A stretch of 64,000 nt of DNA from Dokdonella_A sp937902695 (GTDB taxonomy: Bacteria; Pseudomonadota; Gammaproteobacteria; Xanthomonadales; Rhodanobacteraceae), in assembly GCA_048498135.1 (NCBI GenBank), contig JBEHYO010000003.1:32461-96460 (forward strand). The letters are read 5' to 3'. Below are positions 16,409 through 25,609 of this stretch, in pieces. A program made the position numbers and the translations under genes. Under the pieces are notes generated by a model. That model made no database searches, had not been told where the DNA came from, and saw only the letters and a program-made list of their open reading frames with translations. How positions within the stretch are numbered: position 1 is the stretch's first letter; every line of letters begins with the position of its first letter.

Positions 16409-17566
16409 TCAGAACTCGGCCGCGGGCGCGTCGGCGCCGTTTTCGCCGAAAACGCGAAGGTGCGCGACGTTCGCGTGCCGGAACGGCGCGAGGTCGATCG
16501 TCTTGCCGTCGACGGTGACCTCGGCGCCTTCGGCGTTGCCAAGGCGGACCGAGATCGGCTTGTCGCTCGAGTAGGAGCGCTCGACGCCGGCGGGGAGGAT
16601 GCCGTACTCGAGCTTGCTCCCGTCGGCGGCGAGGATCTCGACCCAGCTCGCCTGGCTCAGCTTGAGGCGCATCGAATGGGCACCGCCGCCGACGTGCGAA
16701 ACCGGCGCCCCGGCCACCGGGGCCGGCGCCGCAGGCTGCGTCGTGAACGGCGCCATCGATGCGACGACGGGCTGCTCCTGCTTGGGCGCCTCGACCGCGG
16801 CGACCGTCGTCGTCTCGGCCGGCGTCGACGTCGTGTCGCTCGCCGCGATCTGATCCGTGCTTGCGCTGTCGCTTGCTGCCGTGTCGATCGGCGTCTGCGG
16901 CGGCACCTGGATCGCCGTCGGGCTGTCGAGCGGCGTCGTGCGCGCGAGATTCTGCTCGAGCCCGCCGTGCGTGGCGAGCCAGACGGCCGGCACGACGATG
17001 AGCGCGGTCAGGATCAGGTACGTCGCGCTGACCGAGTAGCGGTCGAACAGATAGCGCGAGCGCGACACCTTGCCCGTGGCGACGAGCGGCGCGGCATGCG
17101 TGTGCTGCGAGGCAATCGTCTCCGCGGCGACCGTCGGCACGCCGACGAGGCGCGCGTAGCTCGACAGGTAACCGCGCAGATAGACGCCCTGGTCCAGGCC
17201 GGTGTAGTCGTCGTCCTCGAGCTGACCGATGAGGCGGAGCGGCAGGCGCAGGCGCTGCGCGATCTCGCTTCGGCCGAGGCCCTTGGCCTCGCGCGCGACC
17301 TTGAGCCGCTGCCCGAATGACGGTTGGGGCGCAGGTTCCGGAACCGCGAGGTTCATTTCCTGCGCCGGCTGCGGCAGGTCTGCTTCGGGAGGCGTCCTGC
17401 CGTCGTGATCAAGCTCTTCGGCTCTCATAGTGGCCCTTCCGGATGGCAACGGCAGTGCGAGCTGGCCGTCGTCCTGTTCGATCGATGCACCGGTGTCCCG
17501 CCCATCGGGTACCGGGCACGCCCCTGGCGCGGCTTCGTTGCTGTCGTTCTTGCCGCCCGTATTCAT
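16409..17566 (-). CDS. rodZ: RodZ-like cytoskeletal membrane protein
   Basis: RodZ links MreB to the cell-wall elongation machinery. The 385-residue product has a Cro/C1-type helix-turn-helix at about residues 83-150 ('FGQRLKVAREAKGLGRSEIA'), a basic juxtamembrane stretch, one membrane helix around 180-197, a Ser/Thr/Ala/Pro-rich periplasmic linker and a C-terminal beta domain (about 300-375, DUF4115). The N-terminal extension of about 80 residues before the HTH is unusual; an internal ATG (residue 47) could be the true start. I kept 17566 because the ATG overlaps the pilF stop (ATGA). Confidence 0.88.
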   Translation of the reverse strand: MNTGGKNDSNEAAPGACPVPDGRDTGASIEQDDGQLALPLPSGRATMRAEELDHDGRTPPEADLPQPAQEMNLAVPEPAPQPSFGQRLKVAREAKGLGRSEIAQRLRLPLRLIGQLEDDDYTGLDQGVYLRGYLSSYARLVGVPTVAAETIASQHTHAAPLVATGKVSRSRYLFDRYSVSATYLILTALIVVPAVWLATHGGLEQNLARTTPLDSPTAIQVPPQTPIDTAASDSASTDQIAASDTTSTPAETTTVAAVEAPKQEQPVVASMAPFTTQPAAPAPVAGAPVSHVGGGAHSMRLKLSQASWVEILAADGSKLEYGILPAGVERSYSSDKPISVRLGNAEGAEVTVDGKTIDLAPFRHANVAHLRVFGENGADAPAAEF

Positions 17567-18342
17567 GACTGATTCTGCGCGTTCAGCGCACGTGCTTGTT
17601 GTGACTCAGGAAACGATTGCAGAAGCCGGCGCGTGTATTCGCCCGCGGCGCTCCCATTGCCGAGCCGCAGCTCGATGTTGCGGCCCAGCATCAGCGATTC
17701 CGGGCGCGCCTGGCCGACCGATTCGAAGCGCTGCATGAAGGCCCGCGCCTTGAAATAATCGGCTTTTTCGTAAAGCGTCGAGGCCAGCTGGAACAGCGCC
17801 TCGGCGTTGTTCGGCGAGCGGTCGAGCGCCTTGCGCAGCACCACTTCCGCCTCGTCCTTCTTGCCGCCCTTGAGCAGGCACGTGCCCTCGTTGGTCAGCG
17901 CGACGTCCGGCGTGTTGTAGAACGGATCGGCGATGGCCCGCTCGAAGTAATCCTTCGACTCGTCGTAGCGGCCCGCCCTGCAGAGGAACGTGCCGTAGTT
18001 GTTGAGCTCATTGCCGCTCTTCGGCCGCAGCTGCGCGGCGCGGCGGTAGTGTTCCTCGGCCTGCTTGGGATCGCCGATGCGCTCGTAGAGAAGCCCGAGC
18101 ACCGTATGCGCGTCGACGTAGTCGGGGTCGTAGCTCAACGCCTTGTTGAGGTCGTCCAGCGCGACCTTGAGGTTGCCCTGCTGCATGTATTTCTGGCCGA
18201 GCTCGGTATGCACGCGCGCCGCCTCGGTCTTCTCGGCTTCCTTGCTTTCCTGCTTGACGTTGCCGTTGCCGCCGTTCGTGCACGCGGCGACGAGCGCCGC
18301 CAGCGCGAAGACGAGCACGACCGGCAGCCGCTCAAGCCGCAT
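17563..18342 (-). CDS. pilF: type IV pilus biogenesis lipoprotein PilF/PilW
   Basis: The 259-residue lipoprotein has a signal peptide ending in 'LAALVAAC' (Cys21) and about six TPR motifs, for example 'ALSYDPDYVDAHTVLGLLYE' and 'AQLRPKSGNELNNYGTFLC', as in PilF/PilW. This pilotin helps the secretin PilQ multimerise in the outer membrane for type IV pili. The gene overlaps rlmN by 11 bases at its start and rodZ by 4 bases at its end, so its expression is tied to these housekeeping genes. Confidence 0.93.
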   Translation of the reverse strand: MRLERLPVVLVFALAALVAACTNGGNGNVKQESKEAEKTEAARVHTELGQKYMQQGNLKVALDDLNKALSYDPDYVDAHTVLGLLYERIGDPKQAEEHYRRAAQLRPKSGNELNNYGTFLCRAGRYDESKDYFERAIADPFYNTPDVALTNEGTCLLKGGKKDEAEVVLRKALDRSPNNAEALFQLASTLYEKADYFKARAFMQRFESVGQARPESLMLGRNIELRLGNGSAAGEYTRRLLQSFPESQQARALNAQNQS

Positions 18343-19444
18343 CGGCGATGCCCTCCTCGATGCGGCGGCGGAACTCGGCCTGCCGGCGCGTGCGGTCCAT
18401 GACCTGGCCTTTCAGCTGGCCGCAGGCGGCGTCGATGTCCTCGCCGCGCGTGCGGCGGACCATCGTCAGCACGTCCGCGTCGAGCAGGATCTTCTGGAAG
18501 CCGCGGATCGCCTCCTCGCTCGAGCGCTTGAAGCGCGTGCCGTGGAACGGGTTGAACGGAATCAGGTTGACCTTGGCCGGCAGCCGGCGCATCAGCTTGA
18601 TCAGCTGGCGCGCGTGCTCGGGCTTGTCGTTGACGCCGTCGAGCATCGTGTATTCGAACGTGATCGACGTGCGCGGGCGGCGCGCCGCATAACGCGCGCA
18701 CGCAGCGAGCAGTTCGTCGATCGGATACTTCTTGTTGAGCGGCACGAGCTCGGTGCGAAGCTCGTCGTTCGGCGCATGCAGCGAGACCGCGAGCGAGACG
18801 TCGGCGACTTCGCCGAGCCTGTCGATCATCGGCACGAGGCCGGCCGTCGACAGCGTGACGCGCTTGTTCGCGAGGCCGAAGCCGAGGTCGTCGCGCATGA
18901 CGCTCATCGCCTTCACGACGTTGTCGAAATTGAGCAGGGGCTCGCCCATGCCCATCATGACGACGTTGGTCAGCTTGCGCTGATGATGCGGCACGTTGCC
19001 GAGGTGCTTCGCCGCGACGAACACCTGGCCGATGATCTCGCCCGAGGACAGGTTCCGGTTGAAGCCTTGCGTGCCGGTCGAGCAGAACTGGCAATTGAGG
19101 CCGCAGCCGACCTGCGATGAAACGCACAGCGTGCCGCGGCTCGTCTCCGGAATGAACACGGCTTCGATGGCGTTGCTGCCGTCCATGCCGAGCAGCCACT
19201 TGTACGTGGCATCGCTCGCCTGCGTCTCGAACAGCGTCTTCGGCGGAACGATTTCGGCCGCATTTTCGAGCTTTTCGCGCAGCGCCTTGCCGAGATCGGT
19301 CATCGAGGCGAAATCGGTGACGTGCCGGTGATAGATCCACTTCATGACCTGCTCGGCGCGATACGGCTTCTCGCCGAGCGCCGCGAATGCCTCGCGCAGC
19401 CCGTTGCGGTCGTAGTCGAGCAGATTGATCTTCGCCGTCGTCAC
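18332..19444 (-). CDS. rlmN: 23S rRNA (A2503-C2)/tRNA (A37-C2) methyltransferase RlmN
   Basis: RlmN is a radical-SAM enzyme that methylates C2 of A2503 in 23S rRNA and A37 of some tRNAs. The 370-residue protein has the cluster motif C114-x3-C118-x2-C121, the SAM-binding 'MMGMGEPLLNFDNV', and the second catalytic Cys341 in 'DIDAACGQL'. Start is a GTG 12 bases after the ndk stop. The order ndk-rlmN-pilF-rodZ is conserved in gammaproteobacteria. Confidence 0.97.
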   Translation of the reverse strand: MTTAKINLLDYDRNGLREAFAALGEKPYRAEQVMKWIYHRHVTDFASMTDLGKALREKLENAAEIVPPKTLFETQASDATYKWLLGMDGSNAIEAVFIPETSRGTLCVSSQVGCGLNCQFCSTGTQGFNRNLSSGEIIGQVFVAAKHLGNVPHHQRKLTNVVMMGMGEPLLNFDNVVKAMSVMRDDLGFGLANKRVTLSTAGLVPMIDRLGEVADVSLAVSLHAPNDELRTELVPLNKKYPIDELLAACARYAARRPRTSITFEYTMLDGVNDKPEHARQLIKLMRRLPAKVNLIPFNPFHGTRFKRSSEEAIRGFQKILLDADVLTMVRRTRGEDIDAACGQLKGQVMDRTRRQAEFRRRIEEGIADAA

Positions 19445-19456
19445 CGCTTCAGATCC

Positions 19457-19882
19457 TCACCGCGGGCAAAGCTCGGTTTCTGCGAAAAAGTATCCAATTT
19501 CAACTTTAGCAGTTTCAGCCGCGTCCGATCCGTGCACGGCGTTCGCGTCGATCGACTGCGCGAAGTCGGCGCGGATCGTTCCGGCTGCCGCCTTCTTCGG
19601 ATCGGTCGCACCCATGAGATCGCGGTTCTTCGCGATCGCGCCGTCGCCTTCGAGCACCTGGATCATCACCGGGCCCGAGACCATGAAATCGACGAGCGGC
19701 TTGAAGAACGGACGCTCGCGATGCACGGCGTAGAAACCTTCCGCCTCGCGCTGCGACAGATGCTTCATCTTCGCCGCGACGACCTTGAGGCCCGCCTTCT
19801 CGAACCGCGTGTAGATCTCGCCGATGACGTTCTTGGCGACGGCGTCGGGTTTGATGATGGAAAGGGTGCGCTCCAGCGCCAT
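19457..19882 (-). CDS. ndk: nucleoside diphosphate kinase
   Basis: Ndk balances NTP and dNTP pools by a phosphohistidine mechanism. The 141-residue length is standard; 'TLSIIKPDAV' opens the fold and the catalytic His117 sits in 'NAVHGSD'. GGAG occurs about 10 bases upstream of the ATG. It is the first gene of a minus-strand run continuing through moeB. Upstream, GTTATAAC at 19933-19940 offers a -10-like element on this strand, but I see no matching -35. Confidence 0.97.
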   Translation of the reverse strand: MALERTLSIIKPDAVAKNVIGEIYTRFEKAGLKVVAAKMKHLSQREAEGFYAVHRERPFFKPLVDFMVSGPVMIQVLEGDGAIAKNRDLMGATDPKKAAAGTIRADFAQSIDANAVHGSDAAETAKVEIGYFFAETELCPR

Positions 19883-20034
19883 CGCTGCATGTCTCCGTGT
19901 TTTCGTGGGGGGAGGATGGCGAGCCCGCCGCTGTTATAACCGCAAACACGCGGCAATCCGCAGGCTTAGCTCACAAATCCACGTCCAATTCTAGCTAATC
20001 CGAGCCGATATATACACCGCTTCGACGCACCGAT

Positions 20035-20080
20035 TTGACCTCGCGCCACACGCCGCCGTACGATTCAAACGCTTGTTTGA
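20035..20080 (+). promoter_or_regulatory. psrA promoter with PsrA-type operator
   Basis: TTGACC (20035-20040), an 18-base spacer and TACGAT (20059-20064) form a good sigma-70 promoter. Directly abutting the -10 is the perfect inverted repeat TCAAAC-GCTT-GTTTGA (20065-20080). Pseudomonas PsrA binds C/GAAAC-N2-4-GTTTG/C, and this site fits exactly. A repressor bound here would cover the transcription start, so autorepression of the psrA-fad unit is the natural reading. Confidence 0.75.
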
Positions 20081-20123
20081 CCCGGCCCGCCGGCCCCTTT
20101 CGTGAGCGCTTCCGCCGCCGCGC

Positions 20124-20744
20124 ATGAACGCCCCGCACTTCTCGACCAAGGAACGCATCCTCGGCGCCGCCGAGACGCTGTTCGCGCGGCACGGGTTCGC
20201 CGGCGCGTCGCTGCGCCAGGTCACCGCTGCGGCGAACGTGAATCTCGCGGCCGTCAACTACCACTTCGGGTCGAAGGACAACCTCATCGAGGAGGTCTTT
20301 CGGCGCCGCCTCGACGAATTGAACGTGCGCCGCATCGAGGCGCTGAACGCCGCGCTCGCCGTCGACGCTCCGAAGCTCGACGAGGTGCTCGCCGCGTTCA
20401 TCCGGCCGGCGCTCGACCTCTCGCTCGACGAGGCCGGGGGCCACGCGTTCATGCGCGTGCTCGCGCGCGCGTATGCCGAGCACGACGAGCGCCTGCGCAG
20501 GTTCCTGTCCGACAACTACGGGCACGTCCTGCGCGAGTTTGCGGCGGCTTTCACGCGTCTTTTGCCCCATCTCGGCAAGGAAGAGCTGTACTGGCGCCTC
20601 GATTTCATCACCGGCGCCCTGACCCATTCGATGGCCGACTTCGGCCCGATGAAGCGCCGCGGCACCGTCTCGGAGGAAGCGCATCGCGAGCGCGCCGCCG
20701 AGCACCTGATCCGCTTCGCGACCGCGGGCCTCGTCGCGCCGTGA
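20124..20744 (+). CDS. psrA: PsrA-like TetR-family fatty-acid regulator
   Basis: The 206-residue protein has an N-terminal TetR helix-turn-helix (residues 8-55; 'GASLRQVTAAANVNLAAVNY' then 'HFGSKDNLIEEVF'), which closely resembles Pseudomonas PsrA, and a C-terminal ligand domain with 'FMRVLARAYAEHDERLRRFL' and 'WRLDFITGALTHSMADF', the counterpart of the PsrA effector domain. PsrA responds to long-chain fatty acids and represses fadBA. Here a matching operator lies 44 bases upstream and beta-oxidation genes follow 36 bases downstream, which strongly supports the assignment. No Shine-Dalgarno sequence is apparent before the ATG. Confidence 0.88.
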   Translation: MNAPHFSTKERILGAAETLFARHGFAGASLRQVTAAANVNLAAVNYHFGSKDNLIEEVFRRRLDELNVRRIEALNAALAVDAPKLDEVLAAFIRPALDLSLDEAGGHAFMRVLARAYAEHDERLRRFLSDNYGHVLREFAAAFTRLLPHLGKEELYWRLDFITGALTHSMADFGPMKRRGTVSEEAHRERAAEHLIRFATAGLVAP

Positions 20745-20780
20745 GTTTCCCGATTTCATTTGACAGTTCGGAGTAACCGC

Positions 20781-23162
20781 ATGACTGGAGTTGTCAGTCC
20801 CCCGCTGCGCGTGCGCAAGGCGGCCGTGCTAGGCGCCGGCGTCATGGGTGCGCAGATCGCGGCGCACCTCGCCAACGCGGACGTCGAGACGATTCTTTTC
20901 GATCTCGCCGCCAAGGACGGCGACAAGAACGGCATCGTCGTCAAGGCGATCCAGAACCTCGGCAAGCTCTCGCCGAGCCCGCTCGGCGAAAAGGGCCGCG
21001 CCGCCGCAATCATCCCGGCCAACTACGACGCGAACCTCGAATGGCTCCGGAGCTGCGACCTCGTCATCGAGGCGATCGCCGAGCGGCTCGACTGGAAGCT
21101 CGACCTTTACAAGAAGATTGCTCCCTATCTATCTGATAATGCTGTAGTCGCAAGCAATACATCGGGCCTGTCGATCAACGCGCTGGCCGAGGCCCTTCCG
21201 AAGAGCCTGCGGCCCCGCTTCAGCGGCATCCATTTCTTCAACCCGCCGCGCTACATGCCCCTGGTCGAGCTGATCCCCGATCGCGAGACCGATCCCGCGA
21301 TCCTCGCGAGCCTCGAAGCATTCCTCACGACCACGCTCGGCAAGGGCGTCGTTCGCGCGAAGGACACGCCGAACTTCATCGGCAACCGCATCGGCGTCTT
21401 CTCGATCCTCGCCACGATGCACCACACGGCGGCGTTCGGCCTCGGCTTCGACGTCGTCGACGCGTTGACCGGCCCCGCGATCGGCCGGCCGAAGAGCGCC
21501 ACGTACCGGACCGCCGACGTGGTCGGCCTCGACACGATGGCGCATGTCATCAAGACGATGGCCGACACCCTGCCGGGTGATCCGTGGCATCGCTTCTTCA
21601 GGACGCCGGACTGGCTCGCCGCGCTGATCGGGAAAGGCGCGCTCGGCCAGAAGACCGGGGCCGGCGTCTACCGGAAAGCCGGCAAGGACATCCTCGTGCT
21701 GGATATCGCGAGGCAGGACTACCGGCCGAGCGCGCAGGAGACGAGCGCCGACGTCGCCGCGATCCTCGCGCTCAGGGACCCGGCCGCGAAGTTCGCGAAG
21801 CTCCGCGCTTCGAGCGACCCGCAGGCGCAGTTCCTGTGGGCGATGTTCCGCGACCTCTTCCATTACACGGCGTATCACTTGGCCGACATCGCCGACACCG
21901 CGCGCGATGTCGACTTCGCCATCCGCTGGGGCTATGGCTGGAAGCTCGGCCCGTTCGAGACCTGGCAGGCGGCCGGCTGGCAGGAGGTTGCCAAGTGGAT
22001 CGCCGAGGACATCGCGGCCGGCAAGGCGATGAGCGATGCGCCGCTGCCTGCGTGGGTCACCGACGGCCGCCGCGGCGTGCACCACGCCACGGGTTCGTTC
22101 TCGCCGAAGACCGGCAAGGACGAGCCGCGCTCGTCGGCGCCCGTCTACAAGCGTCAGCTGTTTCCCGATGCGCTGATCGGCGAGACGTTCGACACCGGCA
22201 CCACGCTCTGGGAAAACGACGGCGTTCGCCTCTGGCACCTCGGCGACGACATCGGCATCGTCTCGTTCAAGACCAAGATGAACACGGTCGACGACGCCGT
22301 GCTCGACGGCCTGCCCCGCGCGGTCGACGAAGCCGAGAAAAAGCTGAAGGCGCTCGTGCTCTGGCAGACCGGCGAGCCCTTCTCGGCCGGCGCCGATCTC
22401 AAGGGCGCGCTCGCACAGCTCAAGGCCGGCAGGATCGCCGAGTTCGAATCGATGGTCGTGAACTTCCAGGCGACGAGCATGCGGCTCAAGTATTCGCTCG
22501 TGCCGGTCGTCGCCGCGATCCGCGGCATGGCGTTCGGCGGCGGCTGCGAGTTCCAGATGCATTGCGCGCGCACGGTGGCGGCGTTCGAGAGCTACATCGG
22601 GCTTGTCGAAGCCGGCGTCGGCCTCCTGCCGGCCGGCGGCGGCCTCAAGGAAATCGCGCTGCGTGCCTCGCGCGCCGCGCTCGACAACGATCCGTTCCCC
22701 GGGATCAAGAAGATGTTCGAGACGGTCGCGATGGCGAAGGTCTCCGGCAGCGCGCTCGAGGCCAAGCAGCTCGGCCTGCTGCGCGAGAGCGACGTCGTCG
22801 TGTTCAACAGCTTCGAGCTGCTCCACGTGGCAAGGCAGGTTGCCGCGTCGCTCGCCGAATCGGGCTGGCGCCCGCCGCTGCCGGCGCGCGACATCGTCGT
22901 CTGCGGCGACGTCGGCACCGCGAGCCTCAAGACGATGCTCGTCAACATGCTCGAAGGACGGTTCATCTCCGAGCACGACTACGACATCGCGTCGCGCATC
23001 GCCGATACGCTGTGCGGCGGCGTAATCGAACGAGGCTCGACGGTCGACGAGAAGTGGCTGCTCGATCTCGAGCGCGCGCATTTCGTCGCGCTCGCGAAGA
23101 CGCAGAAGACGCAGGATCGCATCGCGCACACGATGTCGACGGGCAAGCCGCTTCGGAACTAA
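20781..23162 (+). CDS. fadN: 3-hydroxyacyl-CoA dehydrogenase/enoyl-CoA hydratase, FadN type
   Basis: This bifunctional enzyme performs the hydration and NAD-dependent oxidation steps of fatty acid beta-oxidation. The 793-residue product has the dehydrogenase first (Rossmann loop 'LGAGVMGAQIA' at 17-27, 'ASNTSGLSI', 'FFNPPRYMPLVE') and the crotonase domain last (about 490-690, oxyanion and Glu region 'GEPFSAGADLKG', 'IRGMAFGGGCEFQM', 'GLVEAGVGLLPAGGG'). This is the reverse of E. coli FadB and equals the order in B. subtilis FadN. GGAG 7 bases before the ATG fixes the start. It is downstream of psrA and upstream of the thiolase gene. Confidence 0.92.
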   Translation: MTGVVSPPLRVRKAAVLGAGVMGAQIAAHLANADVETILFDLAAKDGDKNGIVVKAIQNLGKLSPSPLGEKGRAAAIIPANYDANLEWLRSCDLVIEAIAERLDWKLDLYKKIAPYLSDNAVVASNTSGLSINALAEALPKSLRPRFSGIHFFNPPRYMPLVELIPDRETDPAILASLEAFLTTTLGKGVVRAKDTPNFIGNRIGVFSILATMHHTAAFGLGFDVVDALTGPAIGRPKSATYRTADVVGLDTMAHVIKTMADTLPGDPWHRFFRTPDWLAALIGKGALGQKTGAGVYRKAGKDILVLDIARQDYRPSAQETSADVAAILALRDPAAKFAKLRASSDPQAQFLWAMFRDLFHYTAYHLADIADTARDVDFAIRWGYGWKLGPFETWQAAGWQEVAKWIAEDIAAGKAMSDAPLPAWVTDGRRGVHHATGSFSPKTGKDEPRSSAPVYKRQLFPDALIGETFDTGTTLWENDGVRLWHLGDDIGIVSFKTKMNTVDDAVLDGLPRAVDEAEKKLKALVLWQTGEPFSAGADLKGALAQLKAGRIAEFESMVVNFQATSMRLKYSLVPVVAAIRGMAFGGGCEFQMHCARTVAAFESYIGLVEAGVGLLPAGGGLKEIALRASRAALDNDPFPGIKKMFETVAMAKVSGSALEAKQLGLLRESDVVVFNSFELLHVARQVAASLAESGWRPPLPARDIVVCGDVGTASLKTMLVNMLEGRFISEHDYDIASRIADTLCGGVIERGSTVDEKWLLDLERAHFVALAKTQKTQDRIAHTMSTGKPLRN

Positions 23163-23170
23163 CTTACACC

Positions 23171-23313
23171 TCGTCGTTCCCGCGACTGCGAGCGAAGCGA
23201 GCGAACAGCGGAGCTGGCCCGAAGGGCGAGCGCGAAGCGCGAGTAAAGCGGGAACCTGGCGGCTTTGGCTCGAAGGCGAAGGCACTGGGTCCCCGCTTTC
23301 GCGGGGACGACGG
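23171..23313 (+). repeat. dispersed repeat, copy 1
   Basis: A 143-base element begins CGTCGTTCCCGCGACTGCG and ends with GGTCCCCGCTTTCGCGGGGA. It contains internal palindromes (GAGCGAAGCGAGCG, GCGAAGCGC, CCCCGCTTTCGCGGGG). A second, nearly identical copy lies at 40088-40215 in the opposite orientation. It sits between the two beta-oxidation genes and may affect the ratio of their products. No transposase is nearby. Confidence 0.85.
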
Positions 23314-23334
23314 GATTAGAAGGACATTACAGCC

Positions 23335-24531
<1,197 letters not shown>

Positions 24532-24540
24532 GCCGCGCTG

Positions 24541-24650
24541 CCCTTTCCCCCTCTCCCGCTTTGCGGGAGAGGGTTGGGGTGAGGGCCGTTCGGAGTGGGC
24601 ATTGAACCGGCTTGCCCTCACCCTGCCCTCTCCCGCAAGCGGGACAGGGG
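24541..24650. repeat. REP-like hairpin pair between convergent genes
   Basis: Two facing hairpins, CCCTCTCCCGC-TTT-GCGGGAGAGGG style (about 24549-24573) and CCCTCTCCCGCAAGCGGGACAGGGG (about 24626-24650), are joined by GGGTTGGGGTGAGGGCC and its complement GCCCTCACCCTGCC. It is the same family as 14237-14338. Between convergent genes it could serve as a bidirectional terminator or mRNA 3'-end protector. The second hairpin carries one mismatch (GGGACAGG). Confidence 0.8.
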
Positions 24651-24657
24651 AAGACCG

Positions 24658-25575
24658 CTACTTCGTCGTGGGGCCTTCGCCGTCGAGCCCGACCTGGACC
24701 CAGCCGAGGTTGATGCCGATGCGCGTCGCCTCGGGATTCGCCCACGCGTACGCGAGCGTCGAGCCGTCGGCATCGCCGACGACCGACAGTTTCAGCACCG
24801 GCACGTTGCCCTCGCGGTAGGTGAGCCGTTCGAGCACGAGCGAGTAGCCCGAGGCGTTTCCATCGCGCCATTTCAGCGCGTAGCGTCCGCCCTCGGAGCC
24901 GATGCGCAACGCGCGATCCATGTGCCAGTCGCGGCTCGCGGCGTCCGCCTTCGGGCCGCCGCCGTTGATTGCGGCCCACCCGGTGAACCAGCGCACGAGA
25001 CGCAGGTCCTCGCGCGCATCGGTGCCGCGTGCCTGATCGGCGTAGAGACGCAAGCGCAGCCATTCGCCGTCGCGCTCGATCGCGAGCGGCAGCAACGCCG
25101 CTTCGGTGCCGATGCCCGGCACGATGGCGGCGCATGCCGCGATGTCCGCGGTCGCCGCGGCCGCGCGCGCAGGCGTACGCAGCGTGCACGCATCGAGCGC
25201 CGCCCATTGCTGCGCGTCGAACGTCGGCGACGGCGTCGCGACGAGCGGGCGATGCGGCACGAGCGCAAGCGCGCCGTCCGACTGCGTCATGCTCCGGATC
25301 GCCCACACCGCATCGACCGGCGGCGTCGCATCGAGATGGATGCGCCAGAGCGCCCAGTCCGGCTGGCTCGTCGCATCGATCGTCACCACGACATGCGGCG
25401 GCTGCACGGCGCCGGGCGCGCTCTCGTGCGCCTGCCAGACCTGTGCGTGATTGTCGTAGACGCCCTCGGCCGCGGGCGGCGTCGCGCTCGCGGCGGTCGG
25501 GGACCCCGGCTCGCGACGCACGTCGTGGCACGCGGCGAGCGAGAGCGCGAACAGGGCGAGCGCGATGCGTTTCAT
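24658..25575 (-). CDS. predicted lipoprotein of unknown function
   Basis: The 305-residue product begins with a lipoprotein signal 'LALFALSLAAC' (Cys16), followed by a low-complexity Ala/Pro/Ser/Thr linker and then a soluble domain rich in Trp and Arg with 'DNHAQVWQAH', 'ALVPHRPLVATPSPTFDAQQ', 'LRLVRWFTGWAAINGGGP' and a C-terminal 'ERLTYREGNVPVLKLSVVGD'. I do not recognise the family; the N-terminal DNHAQV/PHR pattern faintly recalls CpcT/CpeT-type proteins but the second half does not. It is the last gene of the minus-strand run, 34 bases after the PLP enzyme. Confidence 0.7.
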   Translation of the reverse strand: MKRIALALFALSLAACHDVRREPGSPTAASATPPAAEGVYDNHAQVWQAHESAPGAVQPPHVVVTIDATSQPDWALWRIHLDATPPVDAVWAIRSMTQSDGALALVPHRPLVATPSPTFDAQQWAALDACTLRTPARAAAATADIAACAAIVPGIGTEAALLPLAIERDGEWLRLRLYADQARGTDAREDLRLVRWFTGWAAINGGGPKADAASRDWHMDRALRIGSEGGRYALKWRDGNASGYSLVLERLTYREGNVPVLKLSVVGDADGSTLAYAWANPEATRIGINLGWVQVGLDGEGPTTK

Positions 25576-25609
25576 GCGTCGAGCATAGCAGCCGTCGCGC
25601 CGCGCTCCG

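Noticed and set aside
21129..23285. Minus-strand open frame of about 718 codons opposite the FadN-type gene
   Set aside because: Antisense reading of a strongly supported enzyme gene; composition is typical of a shadow frame.
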